Shown in pieces: positions 23,052-30,842 of a DNA stretch of 64,000 bases. A program made the translations under genes and the position numbers. Numbering within the stretch: the first letter of the stretch is position 1; each line of letters starts with the position of its first letter. This DNA is from an uncultured Alphaproteobacteria bacterium (GTDB lineage Bacteria; Pseudomonadota; Alphaproteobacteria; Rs-D84). The stretch is taken from assembly GCA_947646585.1 (NCBI GenBank), contig CANSHD010000001.1:377210-441209 (forward strand), written 5' to 3'. The notes below the pieces were generated by a model that did no database searches, was not told the origin of the DNA, and saw only the letters and a program-made list of their open reading frames with translations.

Positions 23052-24755
23052 ATGTCATTATCCGTATTGATATTTTTTGCCATATTGTTTGGTCTGGTGT
23101 TCATGCTGCGTGCGGCGCGTATCGGAACGGTTGTCGCGTTTTTGTTCGCCGGCGTTCTGTCGGGGCCGTTTGTTTTGAATCTGTTCCAGTTGACCGACAC
23201 TTGGACGTTCCTCGGGGATTTGGGTATAATCTTTTTATGGTTTAATATCGGCCTGCAGATAAACATGAAACGCCTGTGGCAGATGAAACGCACCATATTC
23301 GGATTTGGTGCAGCCCAGGTCATGATGGTTGCCGTGATGCTGTTCCCGATACTGCATACACTTACGTCTTGGACAATAATGGGAACGATAATGGTTGCGC
23401 TGCTGCTGGCGATGTCCAGTACGTCCGAAGACCTGCAGCTGTTGGCCGACCGTGACGAATTAAACACAGACATGGGGCATCAGACGTTTTCAATTCTTTT
23501 GTTTCAGGATTTGCTGTCGATTCCGTTGCTGGCGATGCTGCCGGTGTTTGCGGGCCGCTCGTTTAATCTGGGGGCGACGGCGATTGATATTCTGGTTTTG
23601 TCCATCGGATTGATTTTGGGTGTCGTTGTTGTCGGGCGGTTGATATTAAACCCGCTGTTGCGCATGGTTGCCAAATTAAAAAGCAAAGAGGCCTTCCTGC
23701 TGGTCATCATGTTGACGATTGCCGTCTGGGCTGTCGCAATGGGGGCGCTGGGCCTGCCGGCGGGTCTGGGCGCGTTCTTGGCCGGTATGCTGATGTCTGA
23801 AACGATTTACCGTCACCAGATAAGCGCCGAAATTTCACCTTACTCCATGCTGTTCTTGGCGCTGTTCTTTGTATCGCTGGGAATGGGATTAAACCTGCCG
23901 TTTTTGATGGAGCGCTGGTACTGGATTTTAATCGGCCTGGGCGGCTTGATTGCAATAAAGTTTTTGGCAATATTCATTGTTGCGCGCGTGCGCGGCGTGC
24001 CGGATTATGACGCGACCAAGATTGCGCTTATCCTGGCCCAGGGCGGTGAATTCGGCCTGCTTATGTTGCAGACCATGAAGCAGGGCGGCATAAACGCAAT
24101 CCCTGCGCCGCACGAAGAAATCCTGGCGGCGATAATAATCCTGTCGATAATAATGACGCCGCTGTTGTTGGCCGTGTACGATTTCCTGCAGCGTCGGGGC
24201 AAACTGTTCCCCCAGCGCCACCCGCGCAAGATTACCGAGATGCAGTCGGACGTTGTCCCCCAGGTTATAATCTGCGGATTCGGGCGCGTCGGCCAGATTG
24301 TGGCGGAAATGCTGGCCGCTCAGAAAATCCCGTATGTCGCGCTTGATTTAAGCGTCAACGCCGTTATGGTCGGGCGCGAGGCCGGATATAACGTCGTGTA
24401 CGGAAATTCTACAACAGCGGATGTTCTGCGCAGTTTCGGATTGGCGCCAAAGAAAACGCGCGCGGTTGTTGTTGCGCTGGACAATGCGACGACGGCGCGT
24501 GAAACGGTGCTGACCATAAAATCGATTGCGCCGCGTGTAAAAATATTCGCACGCGCCCGCAATCTGGCGGATTCAAAATTGCTGTTGAAAGAGGGCGTGG
24601 CCGAAGCACTGCCCGAAACGATGGAATCCTCGTTCTCTTTGGGGTACGGCCTGTTGGAGCATCTGGGCGTTTCCGACGCACGGATAGATGCGCTGTTGGC
24701 CGATATGCGTGCAAATAATTACGAGAAACTAAACACAATATCCGAAGCGCGCTGA
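23052..24755 (+). CDS. CPA2-family monovalent cation:proton antiporter with RCK domain
   Basis: The product has 567 residues. About twelve membrane segments resemble the KefB/KefC/RosB type, including the crossed-helix region GLPAGLGAFLAGMLMSE and LAQGGEFGLLML. A C-terminal TrkA-N/RCK nucleotide-binding domain (VIICGFGRVGQIVAEML, GxGxxG) ends near residue 540. It exchanges K+ or Na+ for protons and is probably gated by a nucleotide ligand. The ribosome site GGGAGAGGGA precedes ATG 23052. A TATAAT (about 23025) suggests its own promoter. Confidence 0.92.
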   Translation: MSLSVLIFFAILFGLVFMLRAARIGTVVAFLFAGVLSGPFVLNLFQLTDTWTFLGDLGIIFLWFNIGLQINMKRLWQMKRTIFGFGAAQVMMVAVMLFPILHTLTSWTIMGTIMVALLLAMSSTSEDLQLLADRDELNTDMGHQTFSILLFQDLLSIPLLAMLPVFAGRSFNLGATAIDILVLSIGLILGVVVVGRLILNPLLRMVAKLKSKEAFLLVIMLTIAVWAVAMGALGLPAGLGAFLAGMLMSETIYRHQISAEISPYSMLFLALFFVSLGMGLNLPFLMERWYWILIGLGGLIAIKFLAIFIVARVRGVPDYDATKIALILAQGGEFGLLMLQTMKQGGINAIPAPHEEILAAIIILSIIMTPLLLAVYDFLQRRGKLFPQRHPRKITEMQSDVVPQVIICGFGRVGQIVAEMLAAQKIPYVALDLSVNAVMVGREAGYNVVYGNSTTADVLRSFGLAPKKTRAVVVALDNATTARETVLTIKSIAPRVKIFARARNLADSKLLLKEGVAEALPETMESSFSLGYGLLEHLGVSDARIDALLADMRANNYEKLNTISEAR

Positions 24756-24756
24756 C

Positions 24757-24784
24757 AATCGCCCCAAACGGGGCGATTATTATT
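24757..24784 (+). terminator. Terminator after the antiporter gene
   Basis: AATCGCCCC and GGGGCGATT form a 9-bp stem with an AAAC loop, followed by ATTATT. Confidence 0.85.
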
Positions 24785-24811
24785 TGCTTTTGCGCGTGCG
24801 TGTGTTATATT
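24784..24811 (+). promoter_or_regulatory. Promoter of lspA-yidC
   Basis: TTGCTT (24784-24789) and TATATT (24806-24811) are 16 bp apart, upstream of AAAGGAAAGGT-ATG. Confidence 0.6.
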
Positions 24812-24835
24812 TTCATCTGGTAAAAGGAAAGGTAT

Positions 24836-25366
24836 ATGAAAAATATGTTAAAGCTGTTGGCGGTTGTCGCCGGCGTAATCGTATTGGACCAGATATCCAA
24901 GGGATTTTTAATTTATCTTATCACGGGCGGCGTGCCATTGTCGGGCGCGGCGTGGGAAATCGTGCCGGTGCCGTATTTGATGGCCCATGTCACAAGCTTT
25001 TTTAACATTGTATTCACATGGAATCCGGGCGCGTCGTTTTCGTTGTTCCGCGCACTGGGCGAGGTGGCGCCCCTGCTTATAATAATCGCAACCGGCGCGA
25101 TAATCGGCTTTATCGGATACTATGCGCTGCGTCGCGCAAGCGCGGCCGAGCGGCTGCCGCTGGCCCTGATTCTGGGTGGTGCAATCGGCAATTTGATTGA
25201 CCGTGTGCGTTTCGGCGCAGTTGTGGATTTCTTGGATTTTCATATCGGTACGCTGCATTGGCCGGCCTTTAATGTCGCCGATATTTGCATTTGCGTGGGC
25301 GTCGCCCTATATATACTTAACTGGTTTATCGCGCGCCGCGGCGCCGCAACAAAAGGTGGTAAATAA
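24836..25366 (+). CDS. lspA: Lipoprotein signal peptidase (signal peptidase II)
   Basis: The product has 176 residues and four membrane segments. The two catalytic aspartates lie in GNLIDRVRFGAVVDFL and AFNVADICI, the hallmark boxes of LspA, and WNPGASFSLF is the conserved loop. It cleaves the signal peptide of diacylglyceryl-modified prolipoproteins. yidC starts 3 nt after its stop, so membrane biogenesis functions are paired. Confidence 0.95.
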   Translation: MKNMLKLLAVVAGVIVLDQISKGFLIYLITGGVPLSGAAWEIVPVPYLMAHVTSFFNIVFTWNPGASFSLFRALGEVAPLLIIIATGAIIGFIGYYALRRASAAERLPLALILGGAIGNLIDRVRFGAVVDFLDFHIGTLHWPAFNVADICICVGVALYILNWFIARRGAATKGGK

Positions 25367-25368
25367 TC

Positions 25369-26940
25369 ATGGTAAAATATTTGGATAACAAACCGTCCGG
25401 TTTTCGCCAGTGGAACGCTGCCCGTGACGGGGAAAACAAAAAATCCTGGCTGTCTTCGTTTTTATGGTGGTTTGCGATATTTGTCGCATGTTGGTGGTTA
25501 ATCGGCATATGGATGCGCCCGGCGGCGGACAAAAATGTCGCCACCACTGACGCGCCGGCGCCCATGGATATCTCGGCGGTGCCGGTATCGGAAATTTCCG
25601 CGGATAAAATAAAGTACGACGTTCAGGGGCTGCGCGTCTCGAACGTGTCGCTCAACGATTTCGTCGCAAATGCGGCGGGGGATGCGCGTGTTGTGCTGTT
25701 GCCCGCGGACCAGGGCGCATTTACAGAGGTCGGCCTGCTGTCCCAGAATACGATTGTTCCCGCCGCGAATACAAAATGGAATGTTGCGGGTGACGACATG
25801 GTTTGGCGCAACAGCGCCGGCGTTGAGTTTCGCCGCAACATTACGACCGACGGATATGTAATCACGCTGGCCGATACCGTTAAAAACAACAGCGCCGCCG
25901 CCGTCGCCGTCGCGCCGTATGCGCGCATGGTGCGTTCTGATGCGGACGCCGCGACGGCCGGTGTTTATACCGGGCCTATTGCATATGCAAACAATGACGT
26001 GGAACACGAAAGCTGGCGCGCGCTGAACAAGAAATCGTACGCATACACAACGACGAACGGTTTTGTCGGCTTTGCGGACCAGTATTGGGAAACGGTTGTC
26101 TCGGTTGACCGCCCGGACCAGACGATGCGCACGAAAAAAAGCGCTGACAAGTACGAGGCGGACACCGCCGCCGCCGCGGTCACGATTGCCCCGGGCGATA
26201 CGGCGACAATCGTCACGCACCTGTTTGCAGGCCCGCGCGACCAGTCCGTGTTGAACGGCGCCGCGCCGAAAATCGCCGGCATAAACAAGACCGTCGATTA
26301 CGGCTGGTTCTGGTTCTTGGCGCGCCCGATGCTGTGGCTGCTGAATGCGATACATTCGGTCGTGATGAATTACGGCATCGCAATTATCATTATGACGATA
26401 CTGCTGCGCCTGCTGATGTGGCCGTTGACGCGCAAGTCTTATACCTCAATGGTCGCCATGCAGAAAATGCAGCCTGAAATTGCGCGCATACAGAAACTGT
26501 ACGCCAATGACAAGGCGCGCATGCAAATGGAAATGATGCGCGTGTACCAGGCGAACAAGACGTCGCCCATGTCTGGATGCCTGCCGATGCTGCTACAGAT
26601 TCCGATATTCTTTGCATTGTACAAGGCGTTGCTGATATCGGTTCCGATGCGCGGCGCGCACTTCCTGTGGATACGCGATTTGGCGGCGATGGACCCGTAC
26701 TTTATCCTGCCCGTCTTAATGGGGGCGACCATGTGGCTGCAGTCATATTTGCAGACGCCGAAATCGGCCGGCGCGGGCAATGACGCCGTTGCGCAAAGCA
26801 TGCGAATGATGAAGTGGATGCCGGTTCTGTTCACAATATTGTTTGCGTGGATGCCGGCGGGCCTGGTCCTGTACTGGACGGTGTCCAATCTGTTCGGAAT
26901 AGGGCAGATGTGGCTGATAAAAAAGCGCAGTGCAAAATAA
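25369..26940 (+). CDS. yidC: Membrane protein insertase YidC
   Basis: The product has 523 residues. One N-terminal membrane segment (SSFLWWFAIFVACWWLIGIW) precedes a periplasmic beta domain (about 60-310). The conserved 60KD_IMP insertase core follows, with IIIMTILLRLLMWPLTRKS, the cytoplasmic hairpin AMQKMQPEIARIQKLY and the MSGCLPMLLQIPIFFALY motif; the Arg of LTRKS sits near the groove. It inserts membrane proteins with or without Sec. Normally it is next to rnpA/rpmH, here it is next to lspA. A strong terminator follows. Confidence 0.95.
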   Translation: MVKYLDNKPSGFRQWNAARDGENKKSWLSSFLWWFAIFVACWWLIGIWMRPAADKNVATTDAPAPMDISAVPVSEISADKIKYDVQGLRVSNVSLNDFVANAAGDARVVLLPADQGAFTEVGLLSQNTIVPAANTKWNVAGDDMVWRNSAGVEFRRNITTDGYVITLADTVKNNSAAAVAVAPYARMVRSDADAATAGVYTGPIAYANNDVEHESWRALNKKSYAYTTTNGFVGFADQYWETVVSVDRPDQTMRTKKSADKYEADTAAAAVTIAPGDTATIVTHLFAGPRDQSVLNGAAPKIAGINKTVDYGWFWFLARPMLWLLNAIHSVVMNYGIAIIIMTILLRLLMWPLTRKSYTSMVAMQKMQPEIARIQKLYANDKARMQMEMMRVYQANKTSPMSGCLPMLLQIPIFFALYKALLISVPMRGAHFLWIRDLAAMDPYFILPVLMGATMWLQSYLQTPKSAGAGNDAVAQSMRMMKWMPVLFTILFAWMPAGLVLYWTVSNLFGIGQMWLIKKRSAK

Positions 26941-26943
26941 AAC

Positions 26944-26970
26944 AAAAGGCCCCGCACGGGGCCTTTTTTA
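26944..26970. terminator. Bidirectional terminator after yidC
   Basis: AAAGGCCCC and GGGGCCTTT form a 9-bp stem with GCAC-like loop and T-tracts on both strands; it also serves the minus-strand gene ending at 26968. Confidence 0.85.
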
Positions 26971-27306
26971 TTTGTGCAAATGCATGTACAAACCGTCCGG
27001 TGTCAGCAGCCATGGCGCATGTATTCGCAATGCCCGCTTTGACAAATCGACGCATGTTAATGCGCCGTCGCATTCAAATCCGTTTGGCGCGTCGCACGGC
27101 ATATATACAAATCGCCATCCGGCCGCGCGCAATCGTCGAATACCGTGCATGTTGATATCTATTTTTGCAATGCGTCCCGGTGCGGTGAACTGATACATAA
27201 CCATGTTTCGACCCGCCGGAATGATTGGGGCGCAATGCTTGAATCTGCGGCATATTATACGCGGAAGAATTTTAGAGGTTTTCTCTGAAAATGCGATGAT
27301 TACCAT
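26968..27306 (-). CDS. Hypothetical protein, 112 residues
   Basis: The product is basic with an even spread of hydrophobic residues and three Cys (RRFKHCAPIIPAGRN, MPCDAPNGFEC). There is no signal peptide or membrane segment. ATG 27306 lies 33 nt after the stop of the 27340 gene on the same strand, so the two look like one operon. I do not recognise the family. The frame uses normal-looking codons and fits exactly to the terminator edge, which supports a real gene. Confidence 0.6.
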   Translation of the reverse strand: MVIIAFSEKTSKILPRIICRRFKHCAPIIPAGRNMVMYQFTAPGRIAKIDINMHGIRRLRAAGWRFVYMPCDAPNGFECDGALTCVDLSKRALRIHAPWLLTPDGLYMHLHK

Positions 27307-27339
27307 ATTTTGATACCTGTCTGTTGATGATAGTGTTTT

Positions 27340-27693
27340 TTATTCAATCCAGCCTCGTGCGCTCGCCTCTGATTCCAGAGTCTGCATCGCCGTGCGCCAC
27401 AGTGCGGCGGCTTTGTTTTCCGTCCATATATGCTGGTGCGGTGCGCGGCGCCGGTCGCCGAACTGTTTCATTACGCGCAGCTGCTCGTCGCTGATGCGGC
27501 CCGCCAGATACAGTTTTGTTATCAGCGTTTCGACATCGATAAGCTCGCATATGCGGCGCGATTGGTTTGCGCACATGCGGCAGTGAATGTATCCGGCCCG
27601 GATTGATTTTGAATACAAGAACCAGAACCACAGCTGCTCCGCATTTTGGAATTTCTCTGCGTTGATAAAGGTCTTTGCTGTTTGCGATGTCAT
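27340..27693 (-). CDS. Hypothetical protein, 117 residues
   Basis: The product is soluble with an aromatic patch (NAEQLWFWFLYSKSIRAGY) and a charged helix (ISDEQLRVMKQFGDRRRAP). Four Cys residues are spread through the first half. It has a very good ribosome site (AAGGAG) before ATG 27693 and a plausible promoter (TTCACA-N17-TATATA, about 27730-27757). It is the first gene of a pair with 26968. Its upstream region carries a cluster of GAATCG repeats. I do not recognise the family and cannot give a function; cytosolic location is inferred. Confidence 0.65.
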   Translation of the reverse strand: MTSQTAKTFINAEKFQNAEQLWFWFLYSKSIRAGYIHCRMCANQSRRICELIDVETLITKLYLAGRISDEQLRVMKQFGDRRRAPHQHIWTENKAAALWRTAMQTLESEASARGWIE

Positions 27694-27779
27694 ATGTTTT
27701 CTCCTTAGCTAGTATGACGGTGTTGCATTTGATATATAACTTAAGAATAGAATCCTGTGAATTATTACAACCAATGGTT

Positions 27780-27857
27780 GAACTGCGAATCGGAAATCTG
27801 ATTCGTTAAGCGTTTTTTAGATTCGATAAGCGAATCGCCGTAAATCACCGAATCGTG
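27780..27857. repeat. Cluster of GAATCG/CGATTC motifs in the 27.7-28.0 kb gap
   Basis: Within about 75 bp the hexamer GAATCG or its complement occurs five times. They form two possible hairpins, CGAATC/GATTCG (27785-27804) and GATTCG/CGAATC (about 27820-27836). No coding frame is evident. They could be operator sites for the 27693 gene or the scar of an excised element, since similar CGAATA/CGAATC motifs flank the 30421 gene. Confidence 0.5.
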
Positions 27858-27885
27858 TGTTTTTATATCGGCGGCGCGCGCGCAT

Positions 27886-27917
27886 AAAAAAAAGCGCGCC
27901 GAATGGCGCGCAAAAAA
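27886..27917. terminator. Bidirectional terminator in the 27.9 kb gap
   Basis: GCGCGCC and GGCGCGC with a GAAT loop are flanked by A-runs on both sides, so on the minus strand a T-tract follows. Confidence 0.65.
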
Positions 27918-27976
27918 GCTGCGTGTTTAATTTTCATTTCTATAAATTCATCTTGCTCATCATCATTGTTTTTCAT

Positions 27977-28002
27977 TTAAAATCCCCGCCGCAGCGGGGA
28001 TT
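27977..28002 (-). terminator. Terminator of the VirB8-9-10 operon
   Basis: AATCCCCGC and GCGGGGATT form a 9-bp stem directly after the virB10 stop, with TTTTAAAT following on the minus strand. Confidence 0.8.
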
Positions 28003-28005
28003 GGT

Positions 28006-30396
28006 TTACAGTATCGGCGGGAAACAGTCGCCACCCGTTTCAGGGCAACAGTTAAACCCTTGGTCGCCCATGTCCGTGTATATTTCACCGGTACAGCAAC
28101 CGTTGGCGTCCGGATTGGTTCCGTCTTCGCATGTGATTGTCGCCGGTGCCTCTTCCTTTGGCAGTGTCTGGAACGGATTTACAATCGCCCCGGTATCATC
28201 GTCATATGTCAGGCCCAGTACTTTTTCATTATAGTCTTTGGTGCCGACGCCACCCGTATTGGCAATGCTGTTTGTATTGCTGGCCGATTGCTGGTTTTGC
28301 CACAGCGCCTCCTGCTTTGCATTGTTAATCGCCTTGTATTGACTGGACTGGCAATAGAACAGAACAGAACTATAATCAAGCCCCGCTTCATTGATTAGCT
28401 GTTCCATACCCGCGGCCAATTTACCGTCCTTGTATCCGACGCAGTATTGGGCCCAGTTAAAGGAACGCACCTGACCCGTCCATGAACCGTCGCTATAATC
28501 CGGTACGGCATCACTGGCTTGATCACGACGCCGGTCTGTTGAATATTCCTTGATTGCACATTTCTTTCCTGTGCTGGCGGCACCGGTGCCACATGTTACC
28601 TGCAAATCCATCGGAGAATATACTGTGATACGTGTCCCCGCCGCAATAGAGAATGGCGGTGTTGTGTTATCCATCATATCGACCAACAGCTTTTGTGCAA
28701 CCTGGTTCCACGCGGTGATAATTTCATTTTTTGCCAGTTCGGACGAGCGCACAGTACCGCTTTGCACAACGGTATTGTTGTCCAAATCAATTTGATTTAC
28801 AAACTTGTCCGCAACCGGCGCAATCATGTTCACCGCCGCCGGCACAATCGCGGTCAGCATCGGCATAACAAACTGCTCCAGGTAATCCGTGCTGCCACGC
28901 CCCGGAACGCCTGTGCGTCCCTGTGCGTCGGCTGAGAACGGATCCTGAGCCTTGCTTTGGAAATTGAATTCCACACCGTTCGGCAAAATAAACTGGTACC
29001 AGCGGATATCCATACGACCGATGGATGTGTATGGTCCCGGCAATTTACCTGTCACATAACCCATCAACAGGGTGCCGGCCGGAATAACAACCGTGCGTCC
29101 GTTGTCGGCATAAACGTTGCGGTCAACCGTTGCGCGCACCGGCAAAGTGTTATTGGCCAAAGCCTCCGGGTCTGCGCGTATTTCAGATACTATTGTTGCC
29201 GGAATCGGTTTATATTGGCGCAGAATAAAGCTGCGGTCATATGGCATTGTATTTGTTACGGAGCCGCCACTGGAATCAAAACTGACCTCTGTCGGCGCCT
29301 CGCTTATCTGCATACCGCTGACCGCATTGTTGTTAATCGCCATTGTGCCGACCGGCGCCACGTCGATATCGGCGGCGACACTCGATTTTTTAGTCGGTGC
29401 CGAAGACAGTTGCGGCAACGCCCCACCCGATATGGTGGAATAACCGATATGTTCCGCATCGGTGCCGATTTTCTTTGACGGGTCCTTTATGTCCGTGATA
29501 ATGCCGTTGTCCGGATTGTATGTTCCGGTCGGGCTGTCACAGTTTTTGTCGGAAAACGGGTGGAAATAATACGCACCGCGTTCCGGTTTTATCCAACCGA
29601 TTTGACGCCCAGACGCATTATATCCCGGAAAAGCAAAGTCAGAGCAGGATTCCGCCCGTGCCGCAGGCGCAGGTTCTGGCTCCGCCGCAGGTGCGGGCGC
29701 CGGCTTTGGCGCGGGCGCGCTGATAACCGGCAATGCCGGGGCGATTGCCTCTATATCCTGTTTGATTTCTTCTTTTATCGGCTGGGGCGCTGTCGCCGGT
29801 TCCGGAATCGGTTCCGGCTCTGGCTCTGGTTCCGGTTCTTTTACCGGTGCCGGTGCGGGCGCCGGCTTTACCGGTTCGGCTTTCTTTTCGCCGACCGCGC
29901 CCAGCACCATCGTTATTTTTTCCGTTTTTTTCAGACTGTCCGTCTCTCTCGCACCGCGCCAGTCTACAAACAGTGACGCGCCGGTTGGGGCCATGGCGAC
30001 CGTCGGTGCGTATTTTACGGTTATTCTGCAACCGTGGTCTTTGTCTATGATAAGTGTGTCGGTCGAGCACTGTTCGGATATCGACAAACCGTCTATATTG
30101 CTGTTCAGCCGCGGCTTCAGAATTTTCACTGGCGCGCTGGCGGTTATTATGTATTCTTCAGTCCGTGTGGCGTCCACCGGCGTGTCCGACCAATCCAGCG
30201 TTCCCGTCGGGTCCACGAATAATTGCAATTTGCTGTCGTTCGGCTCTTTTATATCCTCGGCCTTTTTGCGCCAGCCGCCCACCAACAGCGTCAATAGAAT
30301 CAGCACGATTACAAACGCCGCCGCCAGCAGCAGCCATTGCACATGCTTTGGCGTGGTCTTGCGCAAATCTGAAAATTGCTGTTTAATTTTGCTCAT
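28006..30396 (-). CDS. virB10: VirB10/TrbI-family type IV secretion protein with Cys-rich tail
   Basis: The product has 796 residues. A cytoplasmic start and one membrane segment (WLLLAAAFVIVLILLTLLVGG) precede an immunoglobulin-like region and a long Pro/Glu/Ala linker (about 170-250), as VirB10 needs to span the periplasm. The C-terminal TrbI domain is clear: VRATVDRNVYADNGRTVVIP, AGTLLMGYVTGKL, MDIRWYQFILPNGVEF. Beyond it lies an extension of about 170 residues ending in a Cys-rich knob (NGCCTGEIYTDMGDQGFNCC), not typical of the family. It forms the core complex with VirB9. No ribosome site precedes the ATG; the 30421 element insertion may have replaced it. Confidence 0.85.
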   Translation of the reverse strand: MSKIKQQFSDLRKTTPKHVQWLLLAAAFVIVLILLTLLVGGWRKKAEDIKEPNDSKLQLFVDPTGTLDWSDTPVDATRTEEYIITASAPVKILKPRLNSNIDGLSISEQCSTDTLIIDKDHGCRITVKYAPTVAMAPTGASLFVDWRGARETDSLKKTEKITMVLGAVGEKKAEPVKPAPAPAPVKEPEPEPEPEPIPEPATAPQPIKEEIKQDIEAIAPALPVISAPAPKPAPAPAAEPEPAPAARAESCSDFAFPGYNASGRQIGWIKPERGAYYFHPFSDKNCDSPTGTYNPDNGIITDIKDPSKKIGTDAEHIGYSTISGGALPQLSSAPTKKSSVAADIDVAPVGTMAINNNAVSGMQISEAPTEVSFDSSGGSVTNTMPYDRSFILRQYKPIPATIVSEIRADPEALANNTLPVRATVDRNVYADNGRTVVIPAGTLLMGYVTGKLPGPYTSIGRMDIRWYQFILPNGVEFNFQSKAQDPFSADAQGRTGVPGRGSTDYLEQFVMPMLTAIVPAAVNMIAPVADKFVNQIDLDNNTVVQSGTVRSSELAKNEIITAWNQVAQKLLVDMMDNTTPPFSIAAGTRITVYSPMDLQVTCGTGAASTGKKCAIKEYSTDRRRDQASDAVPDYSDGSWTGQVRSFNWAQYCVGYKDGKLAAGMEQLINEAGLDYSSVLFYCQSSQYKAINNAKQEALWQNQQSASNTNSIANTGGVGTKDYNEKVLGLTYDDDTGAIVNPFQTLPKEEAPATITCEDGTNPDANGCCTGEIYTDMGDQGFNCCPETGGDCFPPIL

Positions 30397-30432
30397 TTGA
30401 TACTCGTTATTCGCTACTCGTTATTCGATATA
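30397..30432. repeat. Direct repeats at the 3' flank of the four-helix-bundle gene
   Basis: ACTCGTTATTCG occurs twice in tandem with a 2-bp step, reading CGAATAACGAGT on the minus strand. The stop codon of the 30421 gene is inside it. CGAATA-type repeats lie also on the other flank. Confidence 0.6.
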
Positions 30433-30783
30433 GGTTGCTCTGGTGTTTCGCATCAGCCCGCTTAACATCTGCAATATGCTGTCCATTTGTTTTAATAATT
30501 CTTCCGCCGTGTTCTGTGCGATAAACTTTAAATCTCTCGCAAGTGTTATTTGGTATCTCAGCTCTGCCGCCGAGCCTCGTGATATTCCAATAAAGTGTAT
30601 TGTTTCGCCCGATGTTTTTCTAGCTGCGCCTTCAGCTAAATTTGAATTTATTGACACTGCGGCGCGTCTCATTTGTGATACCAATCCGAATATTTCGCTT
30701 TTTGGGAATTTTTCAGTCACGGCATAAACGGACAAGGTAATTTGATGCGCCTTTTTATAAACATCAAGGTCTTGTATCAGCAA
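30421..30783 (-). CDS. Four-helix-bundle protein (S23/23S-rRNA IVS-encoded type)
   Basis: The product has 120 residues and matches the four-helix-bundle family TIGR02436: DVYKKAHQITLSVYAVTEKF, FGLVSQMRRAAVSINSNLAE with GAARKT, and a long C-terminal helix (ELRYQITLARDLKFI). Family members are encoded within intervening sequences of 23S rRNA genes or scattered in genomes, with no settled function; they are related to Avd of diversity-generating retroelements. The start is a TTG with AGGAAGGGGG upstream. It interrupts the type IV secretion operon between virB9 and virB10, with repeats on both flanks, so it was probably inserted as a unit. Confidence 0.85.
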   Translation of the reverse strand: MLIQDLDVYKKAHQITLSVYAVTEKFPKSEIFGLVSQMRRAAVSINSNLAEGAARKTSGETIHFIGISRGSAAELRYQITLARDLKFIAQNTAEELLKQMDSILQMLSGLMRNTRATYIE

Positions 30784-30797
30784 TACTTGTATCCCCC

Positions 30798-30835
30798 TTC
30801 CTAAATCACGAATACGAATTTCGAATCACGAATAT
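30798..30835. repeat. Repeats at the 5' flank of the four-helix-bundle gene
   Basis: ATCACGAATA occurs twice around CGAATTTCGA. The motif CGAATA is inverted relative to TTATTCG on the other flank, giving imperfect terminal inverted repeats of the inserted unit. It begins close behind the virB9 stop. Confidence 0.55.
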
Positions 30836-30842
30836 CGCCCAC

